The notes below the pieces were generated by a model. The model searched no databases, was not told where the DNA came from, and was given only the letters and a program-made list of their open reading frames with translations. DNA of 64,000 bases. Origin: Cadophora sp. MPI-SDFR-AT-0126 (Eukaryota > Ascomycota > Leotiomycetes > Helotiales > Ploettnerulaceae). Of the stretch, positions 33,907 to 45,657 are shown piece after piece. Each line of letters begins with the position of its first letter. Within the stretch, counting starts at the first letter, position 1. The position numbers and the translations under genes were made by a program. Location: contig JAGMVK010000006.1 of NCBI GenBank assembly GCA_020747065.1, positions 620,001-684,000 on the forward strand, read 5' to 3'.

Positions 33907-35119
33907 ATGTCGAATCTCACTGCATTATCCTCAGATACCTCGAACCTAACATCAATTCATGGCGGCAACACAACTTTAATCCTGAAGCCCGAGCTTTGTA
34001 CACTACAAACTTGCGATCTCAGTTTAGGTCAACTGGAATACTTACCCAGCGTTTGGGGCAACGCCATTTTTGTCGGTGTCTTCGGTCTTCTCCTCGCTAT
34101 CCAACTGTATCTTGGAATAAAACACAAAACATGGGGATTCACGACAGGTCTCATTCTCGGAACGGTACTCGAGACCGTTGGTTACGTGGTGCGAATCCTA
34201 CTCCACTACTCCATCTTCGACAAGGACCTCTTCATCCTATACTTGATCTTCCTCACGATAGCACCTGCGTTCATCTCTGCTGGAATATACATCTGTTTGT
34301 CTAGGATTGTAATGCTGTACGCCCCGCAGCTGTCGAGGTTCAAGCCAAAGACTTATACGATTTGTTTCTGTACTTCGGATCTTATCAGCTTGGTCCTGCA
34401 AGCTGCTGGAGGAGCCATTGCCTCAATTGCTACAACCCAAAACGATGTAAAGTCTCCTCCTTTCTTGTCTAACTTGATACAAAGACTAATCACAAACATA
34501 GGTGGATACAGGAACAGATATCATGATCGCAGGATTAATCTTCCAAGTCGTTTCCCTGGTTGCATTCGTCCTGCTCTGCTGCGACTTTGCACTACGACTA
34601 CACAAAAACCGAAATGCTTGGAGCACACAGAATGCTTCTGTCTTCGAATCATGGATATTCAAGGCCTTCCTCTGTGGTAAATTCCACTTTCACGCCTCTT
34701 CTTGCAAAATTAAAGCTAAATTTCTCATAGCCTTGGCCGTCTCGACCCTCTGCATCATAATCCGCTCCACCTTCCGCGCAATCGAACTCTTCGACGGTTT
34801 CACTGGCAAGCTAGCCAACGACCAAGTCCTATACATGATTCTCGAACCACCGATGATTACCATTGCCGTCGTTGCTCTGACGGTCTTTCATCCTGGAATC
34901 GGATTTCAAGGAGCTTGGGATGGTGCGAAGAAGGGCTATAAAGAGGCTGCTACGGATGTGGAGAGCAGGAGCTCCAATGAGATCGATGATGTGATCAATC
35001 GCGGGACTGGTGTCGGGGGCGAGAACACTGAGGTGGATGATGAGACCAGGACGGTTGGAGGAGCCACATTGCGAGGTGAAGAGGGATTTGAGATGCAAAC
35101 TCTGTCCAAAGGAAATTGA
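33907..35119 (+). CDS. RTA1-like membrane protein (lipid-translocating type)
   Basis: Exons 33907-34446, 34502-34676 and 34731-35119 give 367 aa. The N-terminal ~50 residues are extracellular-like, with several N-x-S/T sites and a CTLQTC pair. Seven membrane spans follow, with the RTA1 hallmarks GTVLETVGYVVRI, APAFISAGIY.CLSRI, LQAAGGAIAS, TGTDIMIAGL..QV, STFRAIELFDG and YMILEPPM. The cytosolic tail (~residues 300-367) is acidic and Thr/Gly-rich. Known family members: yeast Rta1 and Rsb1, linked to sterol-inhibitor tolerance and sphingoid base export; most filamentous-fungal members have no assigned substrate. All splice sites fall at family-conserved positions (QND/VDTGTD and FLC/ALAVST). 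It lies downstream of the broken GMC gene and may handle a lipid or stress compound (inference). Confidence 0.92.
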
Positions 35120-35774
35120 GGTGATGGACAAAAGTGACTTAAAGCTGGAGGTTCCCGCAGTTTTGATAACAGAGTTGGTGGTCGTCTTGTTTTGTAAATT
35201 GATATGATAGATGATTTGCTTGGAAAATTTGGGTGGATGAGTAGGTGGGCGATCATCCTATGGCAAAGGATTAGAGCTGTATATTACCATATAGATACTA
35301 GATAGAATGTACTTTATTTAGATGAGAATCGGAGGTTAATGTCAAGAATTTGATGCTGTAATCAAACAAGAAAGGTACAGTTCTGACTAATCTTTCTCGA
35401 ATTCGAGCTCTGAAATGTGACCTGGCAAGCGATGGATGTCGCACTTCTTCTATCGTCGACATAATTTGTGTCCGGCAGTGAGCTAGGGAAAATTTTCAAA
35501 CACATATCTGTGAGCCAAAACTCAGCACATTTTGACAATCATCTTGATGTCGATCAAGGGGACACGAGTCACAAGGAAGGATAGCAGCAGGATACGGAAT
35601 GAGCTTATTCGCCATCTCGCTTTTATGCTATCAGCGACCTTTTCGTCGAAGGCAATCATCTCTCGGTTTATTGATTTCTTTGATACATGAGCTATCGGCC
35701 AAATCCTACTGTAGCTTCCGGGAATGTATCAGGCGACAGCTGATGCTGAGCTTTGCCAAACAACACAGCTTCCA
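35120..35774. other. Intergenic, convergent 3' region
   Basis: About 0.65 kb, AT-leaning, between convergent genes; no gene seen. Confidence 0.6.
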
Positions 35775-36347
35775 TCACAACCTGCTCAAAGCTCCCGACT
35801 TCTGTCCTGTGAAGGTAGACATAGCATCCATGAGTCCCGGACTCAAAACATCATAAGTCTCTAGACCCAGACTCTTGAACTTCTGTCTCACACCATCAAT
35901 CTCCTTGGGATTGAATCCCTGCTCAATGATCGAGGAAACAAAGCCCGCGAATTGAGGCTCTTGCCAACCTTTCTCGTCACTCAGCTCAACATGCACGAAA
36001 TCCAAGCCTTTGAATGCATGATCCTTCTCAATTCGGCCATACATATGGACACCACAGTCTTTACAGGCATGGCGTAGGATAGTGGCGTTCGGGTCGACGA
36101 CGGTGAGCTTGTTCTCGTTGGCGGTGACTTTCACATTGTCGACTGGAATGACAGCCACGACGGAAAAGAGAGCACCAGATGGTTTCCAACACTGCGAACA
36201 TCCACATGCGTGATTATGGAGGACGTTGCTGCTAAGCTTGACTTCCACGGGATTGGATGAGCATAAACAGCGGAGGGTTCCACCGGGGAAATCTTCCTTC
36301 CCTTTCGTGATGCCATTATCGATGAGAGGATGCAGAGAAGGCGCCAT
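35775..36347 (-). CDS. gfa: Gfa/CENP-V family: S-(hydroxymethyl)glutathione synthase-like
   Basis: A single exon of 190 aa, the full length of this family. Zinc-binding cysteines are in LRCLCSS (~26-30), [13 protein letters not shown] (~47-59) and [14 protein letters not shown] (~93-106), the three-part Cys pattern of glutathione-dependent formaldehyde-activating enzyme (PF04828). The family reaction is the condensation of formaldehyde with glutathione, which feeds the formaldehyde dehydrogenase step. The DFVHVELSD and [18 protein letters not shown] segments match fungal members annotated as Gfa. No signal peptide; probably cytosolic. In vitro activity of Gfa proteins is disputed in the literature, so the reaction is given as a family assignment. 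Confidence 0.93.
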   Translation of the reverse strand: MAPSLHPLIDNGITKGKEDFPGGTLRCLCSSNPVEVKLSSNVLHNHACGCSQCWKPSGALFSVVAVIPVDNVKVTANENKLTVVDPNATILRHACKDCGVHMYGRIEKDHAFKGLDFVHVELSDEKGWQEPQFAGFVSSIIEQGFNPKEIDGVRQKFKSLGLETYDVLSPGLMDAMSTFTGQKSGALSRL

Positions 36348-38304
36348 TGTTGAGAATTTGATATCTGAGGGATTTCTTTTGTTTTTGTTCGGTTCAACTG
36401 ATGCTGCTTGAGATGAATGCCAGGAGAAGAGTGATGGAGAAAAGAAAAGAGATGTCAGAGCAATGGACGAAATTGCCGTGATATATACATTCCGGGAAGA
36501 AAGTCAGATACTCGGTCCAGCGAGTAAGAGTTGACTGAATGCTGATGGCGTGCGTCAGATTTCCCCGCAGTCGGTTCTTGACTGTTGGTTATGAGAAGTC
36601 GTACGAAGAGGGGTTCGGGAAAAAGGCCTTGTTTATTCGGAATCTCGGAGATATTTCGCGATGCGAGTGGGTTCCAAGAGAGAGCTGCGTTTAAATACCT
36701 ATATAGCACATGGTTTCCAGGACACCGGATAGACTTAATGAGAGGTCGGGTTGCTGCTCTTTTGTTTAGCCTTTATTTGCAATCTGTTCCTGGGAACAGG
36801 CTGGGGCTTGACTGAGGTCAAAAACCTCTGGGCGAAGAGAAGACTGGCATTCATCCAGGTGGTATTCTTGAAAGTATCATTTACCCAGCATCGTCCAATC
36901 AATACCGAGTAGGACTCCGAGGCGGTCAGCTTATGGCACGATCTCTCATGGCAGTTCGTTATGGCGTAGGAGAGGCGGCTGAGGATGTGTCAAGCTAGTG
37001 ACCGTTCCGTGGCTTCCGTCTTGCGTGCTCTACGTTACAACCGATTTCCGCGATATGTTCCGCATGCTGAACTAAAGTCCAGACGAATTATTTTCGGCTT
37101 GGAAATCTCACAAAGCCGCACGAACGCCAGTGAGAAAGAGGCTCGGTTTGAGCGCATCTAAAATTATGTCAGCTCAGTGCCAAATAAGACAGTATCAAAT
37201 AGGCCTGTATAGCGGCTTGGACCTACCCGGATCTATTCTCCAGTACTATCTTTGCGGTGTGTCGTGGTGCTGAATTACGCATTCTCAGGGACGAGGCTCT
37301 CGAAGGGGGAAGGCTCCTCTCCATGGTTCCAAAATCAAGTATCTTGCGGAGAAAAGTCGATTTCTGCTGTTGCGAAGATAATGGCAGAGATGTATAAGCT
37401 AAATGATAACGGGCTGTTCCTGAAACGTGATCTTCTCTCCTCAGTCCCATTTTCCATTCCCCCAGTCCAAAGATTTCGTCATGTTGGAAGTTCAAGGAGG
37501 TGCATTACTGGTCTCCAAGCAATCGTTGGAGCAGAAGTGATTGCCTTGTGTGCGAGAAATGGCAACAAGGTCCCTGGTAAGTTAAGTGGGAGATCACAAG
37601 ATTTGTAAAGTCAGCTGAAAGCTCGAGACGATCGGTACGGAAGCTTTCAATAAGTGATATCTATGTTAGGAGGAAAGAGGAGATGGAAAAGAGAACGTAT
37701 CTAAAGACAGAAGATAAGACAATGCTGGATGACTATATAATAATGCCGGATCCCCCGCTACAAATGGAATCATATGACCACTTAAAGCACGCACCTTGAC
37801 GGGTATGATTAGAAACCTTGATGGCCGCAACAACAATTGGTGCCAAGGGACGATTAGAGAGTTGTCTGCCACCAGGGGCTATCGTGTCAGGCGGCATTTG
37901 AATCTCATTGGATAGGCGAAAACATCCCTGGGGCCTCAATTTCTGATGAGTAAACAGCGTTCTCAGTAGCGAGCCAACCATAGGCTAGAGGGGAGCTTCC
38001 GACCCTCATTTCTCAAGCAGATGCTAACATCGATTGAATCCTGCATCGTCAAAATGGCCAACCGGAATAACTTCAACTGTCTGAAAGAGTACATCATGCA
38101 CAGTGAAGAGTAATCAGTTATCACCAAGAATATTGCCAAGGCAGGTTCGGCACCGTGACCAGCGTGAGTAGTATTCGTTATGAAGCAACAAAAGGCAGAA
38201 AACCGCTCCAGTCCCAATCCAAATAGCTACCATTGGATGTGGGTTAATATCGGATTGTAATATAGAGATCTTTCTGAAAGCTTCACGACTAGCAGACTAG
38301 CAAG
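36348..38304. other. Intergenic, divergent promoters
   Basis: About 2 kb between the divergent Gfa-like and second regulator genes. Short open stretches at 37250-37610 on both strands lack good starts, introns or family likeness, and I do not call them. Confidence 0.5.
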
Positions 38305-40151
38305 ATGTCTGAACATTCTCGTCCAGGGTTATCCTCCTTCACCGATAGACACAAACGAGGGCCAAACATCCAATCGCGCCCCCAAAATTCGAATCGAACA
38401 CTTCTACCGTCACCTAGACTGCAGCATGTGCATGATGCTGAAACTCAGAATGCCATTCGAAGGCGCATAGCGGAAGGACTCCCCCGATCTAAAAGACCCT
38501 ACGACCCGAACATGATTGAATTGGTCCTGCCGGTAAATTTCATGTACAGTTCTGCATCACCTACCGGTTCATTAACCCCTGATCTTGCGTTGACTAGCAC
38601 ACGCGTGGGAGGGATTGGTTGCACACAACGTCGAGATTTGATGCATGACAGGGTGATGCTTGATTCTTCTTCAGCCAATAGTTCCAATCGAAGCCCACCT
38701 TCCTCCGAACGGGACGTCCATATGACTGGTATCGTCTCCATAAGCCCCATTACGCCTCTGGGGGCAGGCCGGATCGATCCATTTGCTTATTATCCCATCA
38801 AAATGAACAGGGGTGAGCTGTGGTTGATAGATCAAGGTGAATATATCCATTTGAAGCAGCTTGCGAGATGAGCGAATGATATGGAGTCGCAATATTTGCT
38901 AAACCTTGATACTGTTACGGACTGATTAGTGAACACGGGCCAAGATCCAACTTTCAGAACACACAGAGAACGATGGCTCCCAGTAATGATCAAGAGTCCC
39001 ATTACGTTCCGTCAATTCCTAGCCAACGTCTCATTAAACATCTCGCGCGTTCGCGGTGAGAACTTGGAAAATGTCGTCACAGTTGCGCACCATTCTCTTG
39101 CCATCCGGTCAATCAATCAGAAACTCTCTGATCCCATATTAAAGACTAGTGATGAGGTCCTCCTTGGTATACTGTCTTTCAGATGCTACAACGTGAGTTT
39201 GTCAGTCTGGTTGGAAAGAGAACCCAAAATGCTGACATCCGTTTCATAGCTTGTCAAAGGTGATTTCGAGGCCCCCGCAGTACATCTTGAGGGGTTGAAA
39301 AAGGTTATTGAGCTTCGAAGAGGAGCTAGTGAAGCCTGCGTCTCTCCGGCGCTCTCGAACCTCATGTACAGGTATGAATCCCGCATTTACTGTTCAGATG
39401 AGTCAACTGGGTCTCTTTTCTATATGTTCTGACTCGCTTTGACAGCGTGGAAATGACAAGAATATGTCAACAAGATACCAAAGCCGTCTTTCCGTTCCCC
39501 ATGATGCTCAACATGGCTCAAGACCAACAGTTCGGCACAACTCCAGCACCTCAGTCATACAAAATAGATAACCGCCCGTGGCAGACAATTTTCCCTGCCA
39601 GTCATCCTCTCGTCGATACTTTTGATAGCCTAAGTTCTGCAGTACAAGTCGCGAGACACAAATCTTCTCACGGTCAATCTTGGAAAGTGATCGACTATGT
39701 TGTTCACAGCTTGTGTCCAATCGTACACAAACTCATAGGATTGAAGACCAATCATATTGTGAACAATTATTGGACCATTGTACAAGAAGCGTGCCGCCTG
39801 GCAATATTTTTCTTTCTCGGCGAACTTCGAAGGCAATGCGGAGCACTAGGAGTTTCCAACACTCTTTTTCTTTCGAAGTTCAAAAGCCACATGCTGACTT
39901 TTGGCTCTACGATCGAATGGCGACCATGTCACCCAATACTGCTCTGGATGCTTTTCTTTGGAACATTGGAAAGCTGGGACTCCCCAGAACAAGACTGGTT
40001 CCTCGAGACGATGATCTCGGTTGCCAGGGAAATGGATCTGGATTCTTGGAATGCCATTGTGGATGTAGCGAAGGGCTTCCTCTGGGTGGAAGATGTGTAC
40101 GATGTAAAAGCGGCAATCGTGGGACAGCGTTTTGTGGCTGAATTCTCCTGA
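38305..40151 (+). CDS. Second zinc-finger-less fungal regulator, upstream of lipoxygenase
   Basis: Exons 38305-38836, 38930-39192, 39250-39371 and 39446-40151 give 540 aa. The first ~140 residues are Ser/Pro/Arg-rich and disordered. ITPLGAGRIDPFAYYPI, near residue 150, is the element that precedes the Fungal_trans_2-type helical domain in many fungal proteins. The domain continues with FRQFLANVSLNI, VAHHSLAIRSINQKLSDP, SDEVLLGILSFRCYN and HLEGLKKVIELRRG, and ends with WDSPEQDWFLETM. No Zn2Cys6 cluster is present. All four splice joins are in phase and use GTGAAT, GTGAGT and GTATGA donors. The stop lies 201 bp before the lipoxygenase start on the same strand, so the two may share regulation. 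Confidence 0.82.
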
Positions 40152-40352
40152 CTGCTATCAAGGTTATTCTTCTTTGGCTATAGCTGGACTTACTTCTCTG
40201 AGAGGATAATTCAACCGTTGCTCCCAGTTTTGACGCATGGAATGTAGCTCAAACAAGAAGAATGCCAACGATCGACAGCCACATTCCGACGCGAACGAGA
40301 CCTCCGAACCCCCACAACAAATCAACAAACCGAAATTGCAATATGAAAGCTG

Positions 40353-42627
40353 ATGATCGCTCTGAAGTTATCTCCACTTCAAAGTTGCTTTGGCGAAATG
40401 GCGTTCGGAAGGATTTTCTCCAGCTTCACATCTTCTTCCACTCTCAAAGAGAAACCTACCGCTGATTCCCAGGTCCCGCCTGCTCCAACCTTTCAGATCA
40501 TCAAGACACCAGTCATAATCAATACAACTCCGGCCGCTCAGCCCAAAGGTTCTTTACGATGGGTGAAAAGCTTGGGCAACCCAAAAAGTCGACCACGACC
40601 CACTATTCCGGATTTTGTCCTCACTGAGGAGTCCACAATTGAATCCAAGGTGGGGCTGAATATCATCAAGTTATTTCAAGATGTCGACTCCAGGTATGCA
40701 GCATCTAACCAAAACATGAAAAATTGACTTTCGATGGAAATCTCACATCTGTTTTAGATTCTCGTCTTACTTCGACCTTGCAGAGTTCGAGCCTTCGGAC
40801 CGAGAGCGAAGAACAAAACGCTCGATCGACACCCTCCGTAGAACATATCAATGGCAAGAGCTAGGAAGCACTAGCCCACCATATCCACCATGTCTGCGAA
40901 GCATTCCCCGCGATGAGCAGACTGGGCTTCTGCAGATCTTCAATGCCGAACGTCTTATCGATACCACTGTCGCGTTGCTTCCCGACGAGCTGCAGCCCAA
41001 ATTGCTAGCAGCATATCTGTATGGGGAACCCATCGGAAAGACAATGGCTGGAATCGAAGCACGCATGAAAATGCTGACTCGCGCTAACAAAAACATCGGA
41101 ACTCAGGCCAGCGTCGGAAATCGAAATGATTGGTAGACAGATGCTGTTTTTGCCCAGCAGGCTTTTACTGGCTCCAATCCCACTACCATTGCTGTTGCCA
41201 GCACTGAGTGGATCGAGAAGTTCAAAGAAGCTGCGAAGACACAGGGAAGGAATGACATCGCTGTATTGCTTCAGTACGCCAGAGCAGAGTCCTTTCTCAT
41301 CCAAGATTGCAGTTTCTTCCGGGAAGCTGTCAATGCGGCACCAGATTCAACTCTAAAATCCGATGACGGAAAAAGGTTTGGTTGTGCTTCTGTCACTCTT
41401 TACCAGCTTCGCGAGGACGGCACTCTGCATCCTTTAGCAATAATCATCGATTTCAAGATCAGCATAGAAGAATCCGTTGTCATCTTCAATAAGAGGCTCA
41501 CGCCAGTGGACTCTACATCGACAGAAGAGCAGGATTGGGCATGGAGATATGCGAAGATGTGTAGTCAAGTAGCGGACTGGACAAGACATGAGATCCAGGT
41601 GCACCTGAATGACTGCCATTTCGTGGAAGAAGCCACAATTGTTGCCGCCCAGCGATCCTTCACTGGAGACCATATCGTCTACCGTCTCCTCGAGCCTCAT
41701 TGGTAAAGCCATTGTTCGCCTTTGCTCCTTCTCACAGCGATACTAACTCAACACAGGCTCAAAACTCTATCTCTCAATGCCTCCGCACGATCCGTTCTGG
41801 TTCCAAAAGTAGTTACTGAAATCAACGGCTTCTCAAAAGCGCAAACATATGAGTTTATTCTGAATTCATACAAGCGTTTCAACTGGACTGGCCAGTACAT
41901 CCCCGCTGATTTGGAGCGCCGTGGATTTCCCATCTCCAAACTTGGCGAAAAGGCATTCCACAATTACGCCTGGGCCCGGAACATGGTACCATTGTGGAAC
42001 ACACTCTATAACTTCGTTTCCTCCGTTCTGAAGACTGTTTACATGACAGACGCCGACGTGGAAGCCGACAAATCTGTAGAATCCTGGTGTAACGAGATGC
42101 ACAGTCCAACAGGCGGGCAGATGCCTTCCTTTCCGGACATCACAACAATCGACGAATTGACTAACGCAGTCGTCATGTGCATCCATACAGCATCTCCGCA
42201 ACACAATTCTGTCAATTACCTTCAATGCTACTACATGTCCTTCGTCCCCAACAAACCGGCCTGTCTGAACACCCCGCTGCCAACCACACTCGAAGAACTC
42301 ATGTCTTACAGAGAGCAAGATGTGGTTGCGGCTCTTCCAGTGCACGACGAGCAAGTCTGGTTACTGAGCTCTCAGTTGCCATATCTTCTCAGCTATGGTG
42401 TGTCAGAAGACCAGACTCTGTTGAGCTATGCCAAGGATTTGGAGGATGAAGCCAGCGGTGAGGAGGGTGAGAAATGGAAGGCGATTAAGACTGCTGCTTC
42501 GAATTTCTACATTGACTTGATGAAACTTGGTGTTCTTTTTGATGAGCATAGTAAGGTCTTGGATGATAAGAATGTTCCATATAATGTTTTGGATCCTTCA
42601 GAGCTGGCGGTCTCGATTCTTATTTGA
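40353..42627 (+). CDS. Lipoxygenase, interrupted by one in-frame TAG
   Basis: Exons 40353-40693, 40758-41702 and 41757-42627 (the last intron has a perfect TACTAAC branch site) would encode 718 aa. Metal ligands of the lipoxygenase family are all in place: His396 and His401 (HLNDCH), His578 and Asn582 (HNSVN), and the C-terminal Ile718. PHWLKTLSLNASAR and NYLQCYYMSF are also typical. The enzyme would add O2 to polyunsaturated fatty acids; Fe or Mn cannot be told apart here. TAG at 41134-41136 (codon 240) sits where the frame otherwise reads DW-stop-TDAVFAQQ..TG, a conserved stretch in which Tyr is expected, so the read protein stops before all ligands. A 48-nt in-frame GT-AG removal (41113-41160) could skip the stop, but its donor GTCGGA is poor and it would delete the motif. 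No signal peptide. The start could be ATG 40398. Confidence 0.82.
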
Positions 42628-43984
42628 GGGGCGTTTTGTCAAAAGTGGATTGGATCCGGCGACAGGAGCTTATTACTTTTTTCTTTCATTTTCTTGGTCA
42701 CTTTCATGGGTACGGAATGTCCAACTAAGTTTTTGGCATCTTTAACAGTGTCTGCATAACTTTTATAATACTTCATTTTGGGGGAAGGATAAGAAGGTTA
42801 ATTAGTCCTGCTGAATGTTTTTTTGTGAGGAATAGCTAAACGAATTGAAACATGCCTTAAAATGGTACCGATTGCACTGCGTGGTGCAAATATGTACGAG
42901 TCCTTCGTCCTTCACAAATCCCCTAAAGCCTCCTCCTTACAAACTCCCGTAGCGATGTGGGCTGTTGCCATCTCTCATGGCTATCAACATTCAGACTCAT
43001 TCTGTAGACCGCGTAGCAAGAAGACTCGGCACTGAACACACGTATCGCAGCTTCCTCATCCAACTCTTTACGCATGCACTACCGTGATCTCACGGCATTT
43101 CGCGCGATAAGGTGCGGGAGGGGCCGAGAAATCTCGTTCTGATCTCCACTGGTCCCCTCCATCTGAAGGTACCCGGAAAAATGCACGACATCTACCTTCC
43201 TAACCCTCTCATCCATACCGAAGCACAAGATAACCCGTCCTACCACACAAGCAAATACAAGCACTTTCCTTGGCCAGAAACAAGCTCCACCCCGCGATAA
43301 AGCCACTGATGTCCTGCCTAATGAAGGCTAGACTTAAGGCTTGTGCGCGATTGGCAATCCTCGCTTAACCCCTGACCCCGTCCCCCACTGTTCGCCCGGC
43401 AGACCAGCCCTCCAGTCAGATCGCTCTGTTGACCATTCTCGAAATGTTGTTGCCCCGGTCAGCGAACGTAGAGGTAAAGGGCTTCCCTTTTGAGTATGCA
43501 AGTACCGTGCCAAGCGATGCAGGATAAATAAGCCCTCCGAGAACATCGACTTGGCGATGTTTACTCCTCCTATTTGCCAGGAGAACCGTTCAAGGCGTCT
43601 TGCCAAGGTGTACAAGCCTCGGTGATTTGCTTGAAGTTGTGGTAGACTGTTCAGGTACCTGGTCCCATCATGGGAGGGTGGACATGTCTAGCAAGACGGT
43701 TATCTAGAGACCTGCCTGTTCAGACCGCGAAAGGTAGATCTTGTGATTTTGCAGCAGGCTGAGAATGGGCAATTGCAGTGCCTACCTTCCATTCGCAGCT
43801 TGATGTCCGCAGTCTAGGTAAGAATGCTGGTATTGTCCTTTCTCACGCAGTTCGGGATATCCAGCTACGAGACCGAGTCAGTTTCCCTCAAGTACTTATA
43901 CAACGTCAAGTTCTTCACGTTTGTATCTCCCATCCCCATCCTTCTGTATTCACTCTCTCCATCTCCAGTCCTCTACTCGCAAAC
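42628..43984. other. Intergenic
   Basis: About 1.35 kb between same-strand genes, with a C/T-rich leader just before 43985; no gene supported. Confidence 0.6.
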
Positions 43985-45215
43985 ATGGTTCAGAACATCG
44001 CTCTCCCAGTCTTGGCTTTCGCCGGTGCGGCAATTGCTGCATGCCCTCTGTCTGTCGAGATCACTGGTGCTAAGAACCATGTTGCTCAGGTTGCGGTAAC
44101 AAACACTGGAGCTGAGACTCTCACAGTCTTCAAGGGAAACACTGTCTTCAGTAGTCACGCCACCAAGGATCTGTTGGTCACTGCTGGTACGTTAGAGAAA
44201 AGTGCAGATTGACGATCAATACTAACACTGCGTAGATGGGGTCGCTCTTCCTTTCGAGGGTGTTGTTGTCAACTACCGACGTACTGGCCTCACAGCCGAT
44301 ATGTTCCAGGTAATTGCTCCAGGAGAGACCATTACAGCCTCTGTGAACGCTGCCAAGAGTTACAAGCTCGGAGGCGTTGCTAAGGCAAAGATCACGGCCA
44401 TTCAAGGCTTCAAATATGTTACTGGATCTGTTGCTCCAACTACATCGGCCAACATGACATTCTGTGAGAGTGCTGCTTCAAGCACCGTCGCCATCACTCC
44501 GGATCAGAGCGTTGCTGCTGCGTAAGTCTCCTCCTTCTTTCCATATACTGCTCATGTGTCCCATCAGAGATGAAGCAGAATATTGAGTTCATCCTCATGG
44601 TCGAATATCAACTGACAAAGAAAATGCAGTGAACATATCTCAAAGCGCGCCCCCGAGCTGGAGGAGACCAGCAACTCCCGCATCAAGAAGCGAGCAGTGA
44701 CATACAACTCCTGCACCTCCGCCCAAACCACCTCCCTGACCACCACCGTCTCCCACGCTATCGCCATGTCCAAAGCCGCCTACACAGCCGCCGCCACCGG
44801 CGCCTACTACTTCACAACGTGGTTCAAGTCGACCTCGGTGGAGTCCACCGTCCGCACGATCTACAACGACGTAGTCAACGTGCAGACCACGTCGCCCAAG
44901 ATCTACTGCACCGATCTGTACAGCGACTGCACTGATGGATCCGCACTTCTGTACACGGTTCCGAGTGCTAATGTTATCGTTCCGTGCCCGAATAACGGGT
45001 ATTGGGGTTTCCCTGAGTATGCTGCGACTTGTGCTGATGATGATTATGATCGTGCTGGGTGCATCATCCATGAGATGACGCATTTGTATGGGACGGGTGA
45101 TTATGCTTATGGGCCGACTGCTGCTAAGGCTTTGACTGCTGCCAAGGCTGCTGCAAACGCTGATACTTACGAGATGTATGCTGGGAGTGTCAGACTCGGT
45201 GGATGCAGCTCTTAG
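43985..45215 (+). CDS. Deuterolysin (M35 zinc metalloprotease), secreted
   Basis: Exons 43985-44186, 44236-44521 and 44630-45215 give 357 aa. Signal peptide ~1-19 (MVQNIALPVLAFAGAAIAA), a beta-rich propeptide ~20-184, and a Kex2-like site IKKR184 before AVTYNSC. The mature enzyme is ~173 aa, the family's normal size. The active site is aspzincin-type: HEMTH (His310, Glu311, His314) and GTGDYAYG with Asp320 as third zinc ligand. Six cysteines in the mature part (e.g. 191, 256, 263, 282, 297, 307) plus the C-terminal GGCSS can form disulfides. It acts outside the cell on proteins, often basic ones, for nutrition or host interaction. It converges on the M20D gene. Confidence 0.95.
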
Positions 45216-45657
45216 AGCCGAGTTGAGTTGGAACTAGAGAATCTAGGGGAGGGCTCGAAGGAAAGGTGAGGGAAATCTTGAGATGTTCTACCATAAGTCT
45301 GGGTTTGCTCGGAAAGTATGACGGATATCGATGCAAAGCTAAGGCGTAGCAAAACACTGAAGAGATCGACTGCTCTGCACATCTGCAATCTCATGTTGTG
45401 ACATGCTAGAAAGGCAATTTAGCTTGCCGAGAACATTCTAGTTCCCCCTTTTTTCTAGTGTAGCCTTTCCGACAATGCTGGTTAAGTATCGAGTTCAATC
45501 GCCTGAAACTAACTCCAGAAACCAAAACCGAAATATGAAGGATGTCTTCCAGCTAAGTCACGTAGTGCAAGCCCATATTCCTCCCAATTCGAGAAACAAC
45601 AAAGATTATGTCGATATTTTATCCATCTACCATTGCACTATCCCTCAATTCCACTCC
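45216..45657. other. Intergenic, convergent 3' region
   Basis: About 0.44 kb between convergent genes; nothing seen. Confidence 0.65.

Noticed and set aside
37223..37608. Overlapping ORFs on both strands upstream of the second regulator
   Set aside because: Weak or non-ATG starts and no recognisable motifs; likely chance frames.
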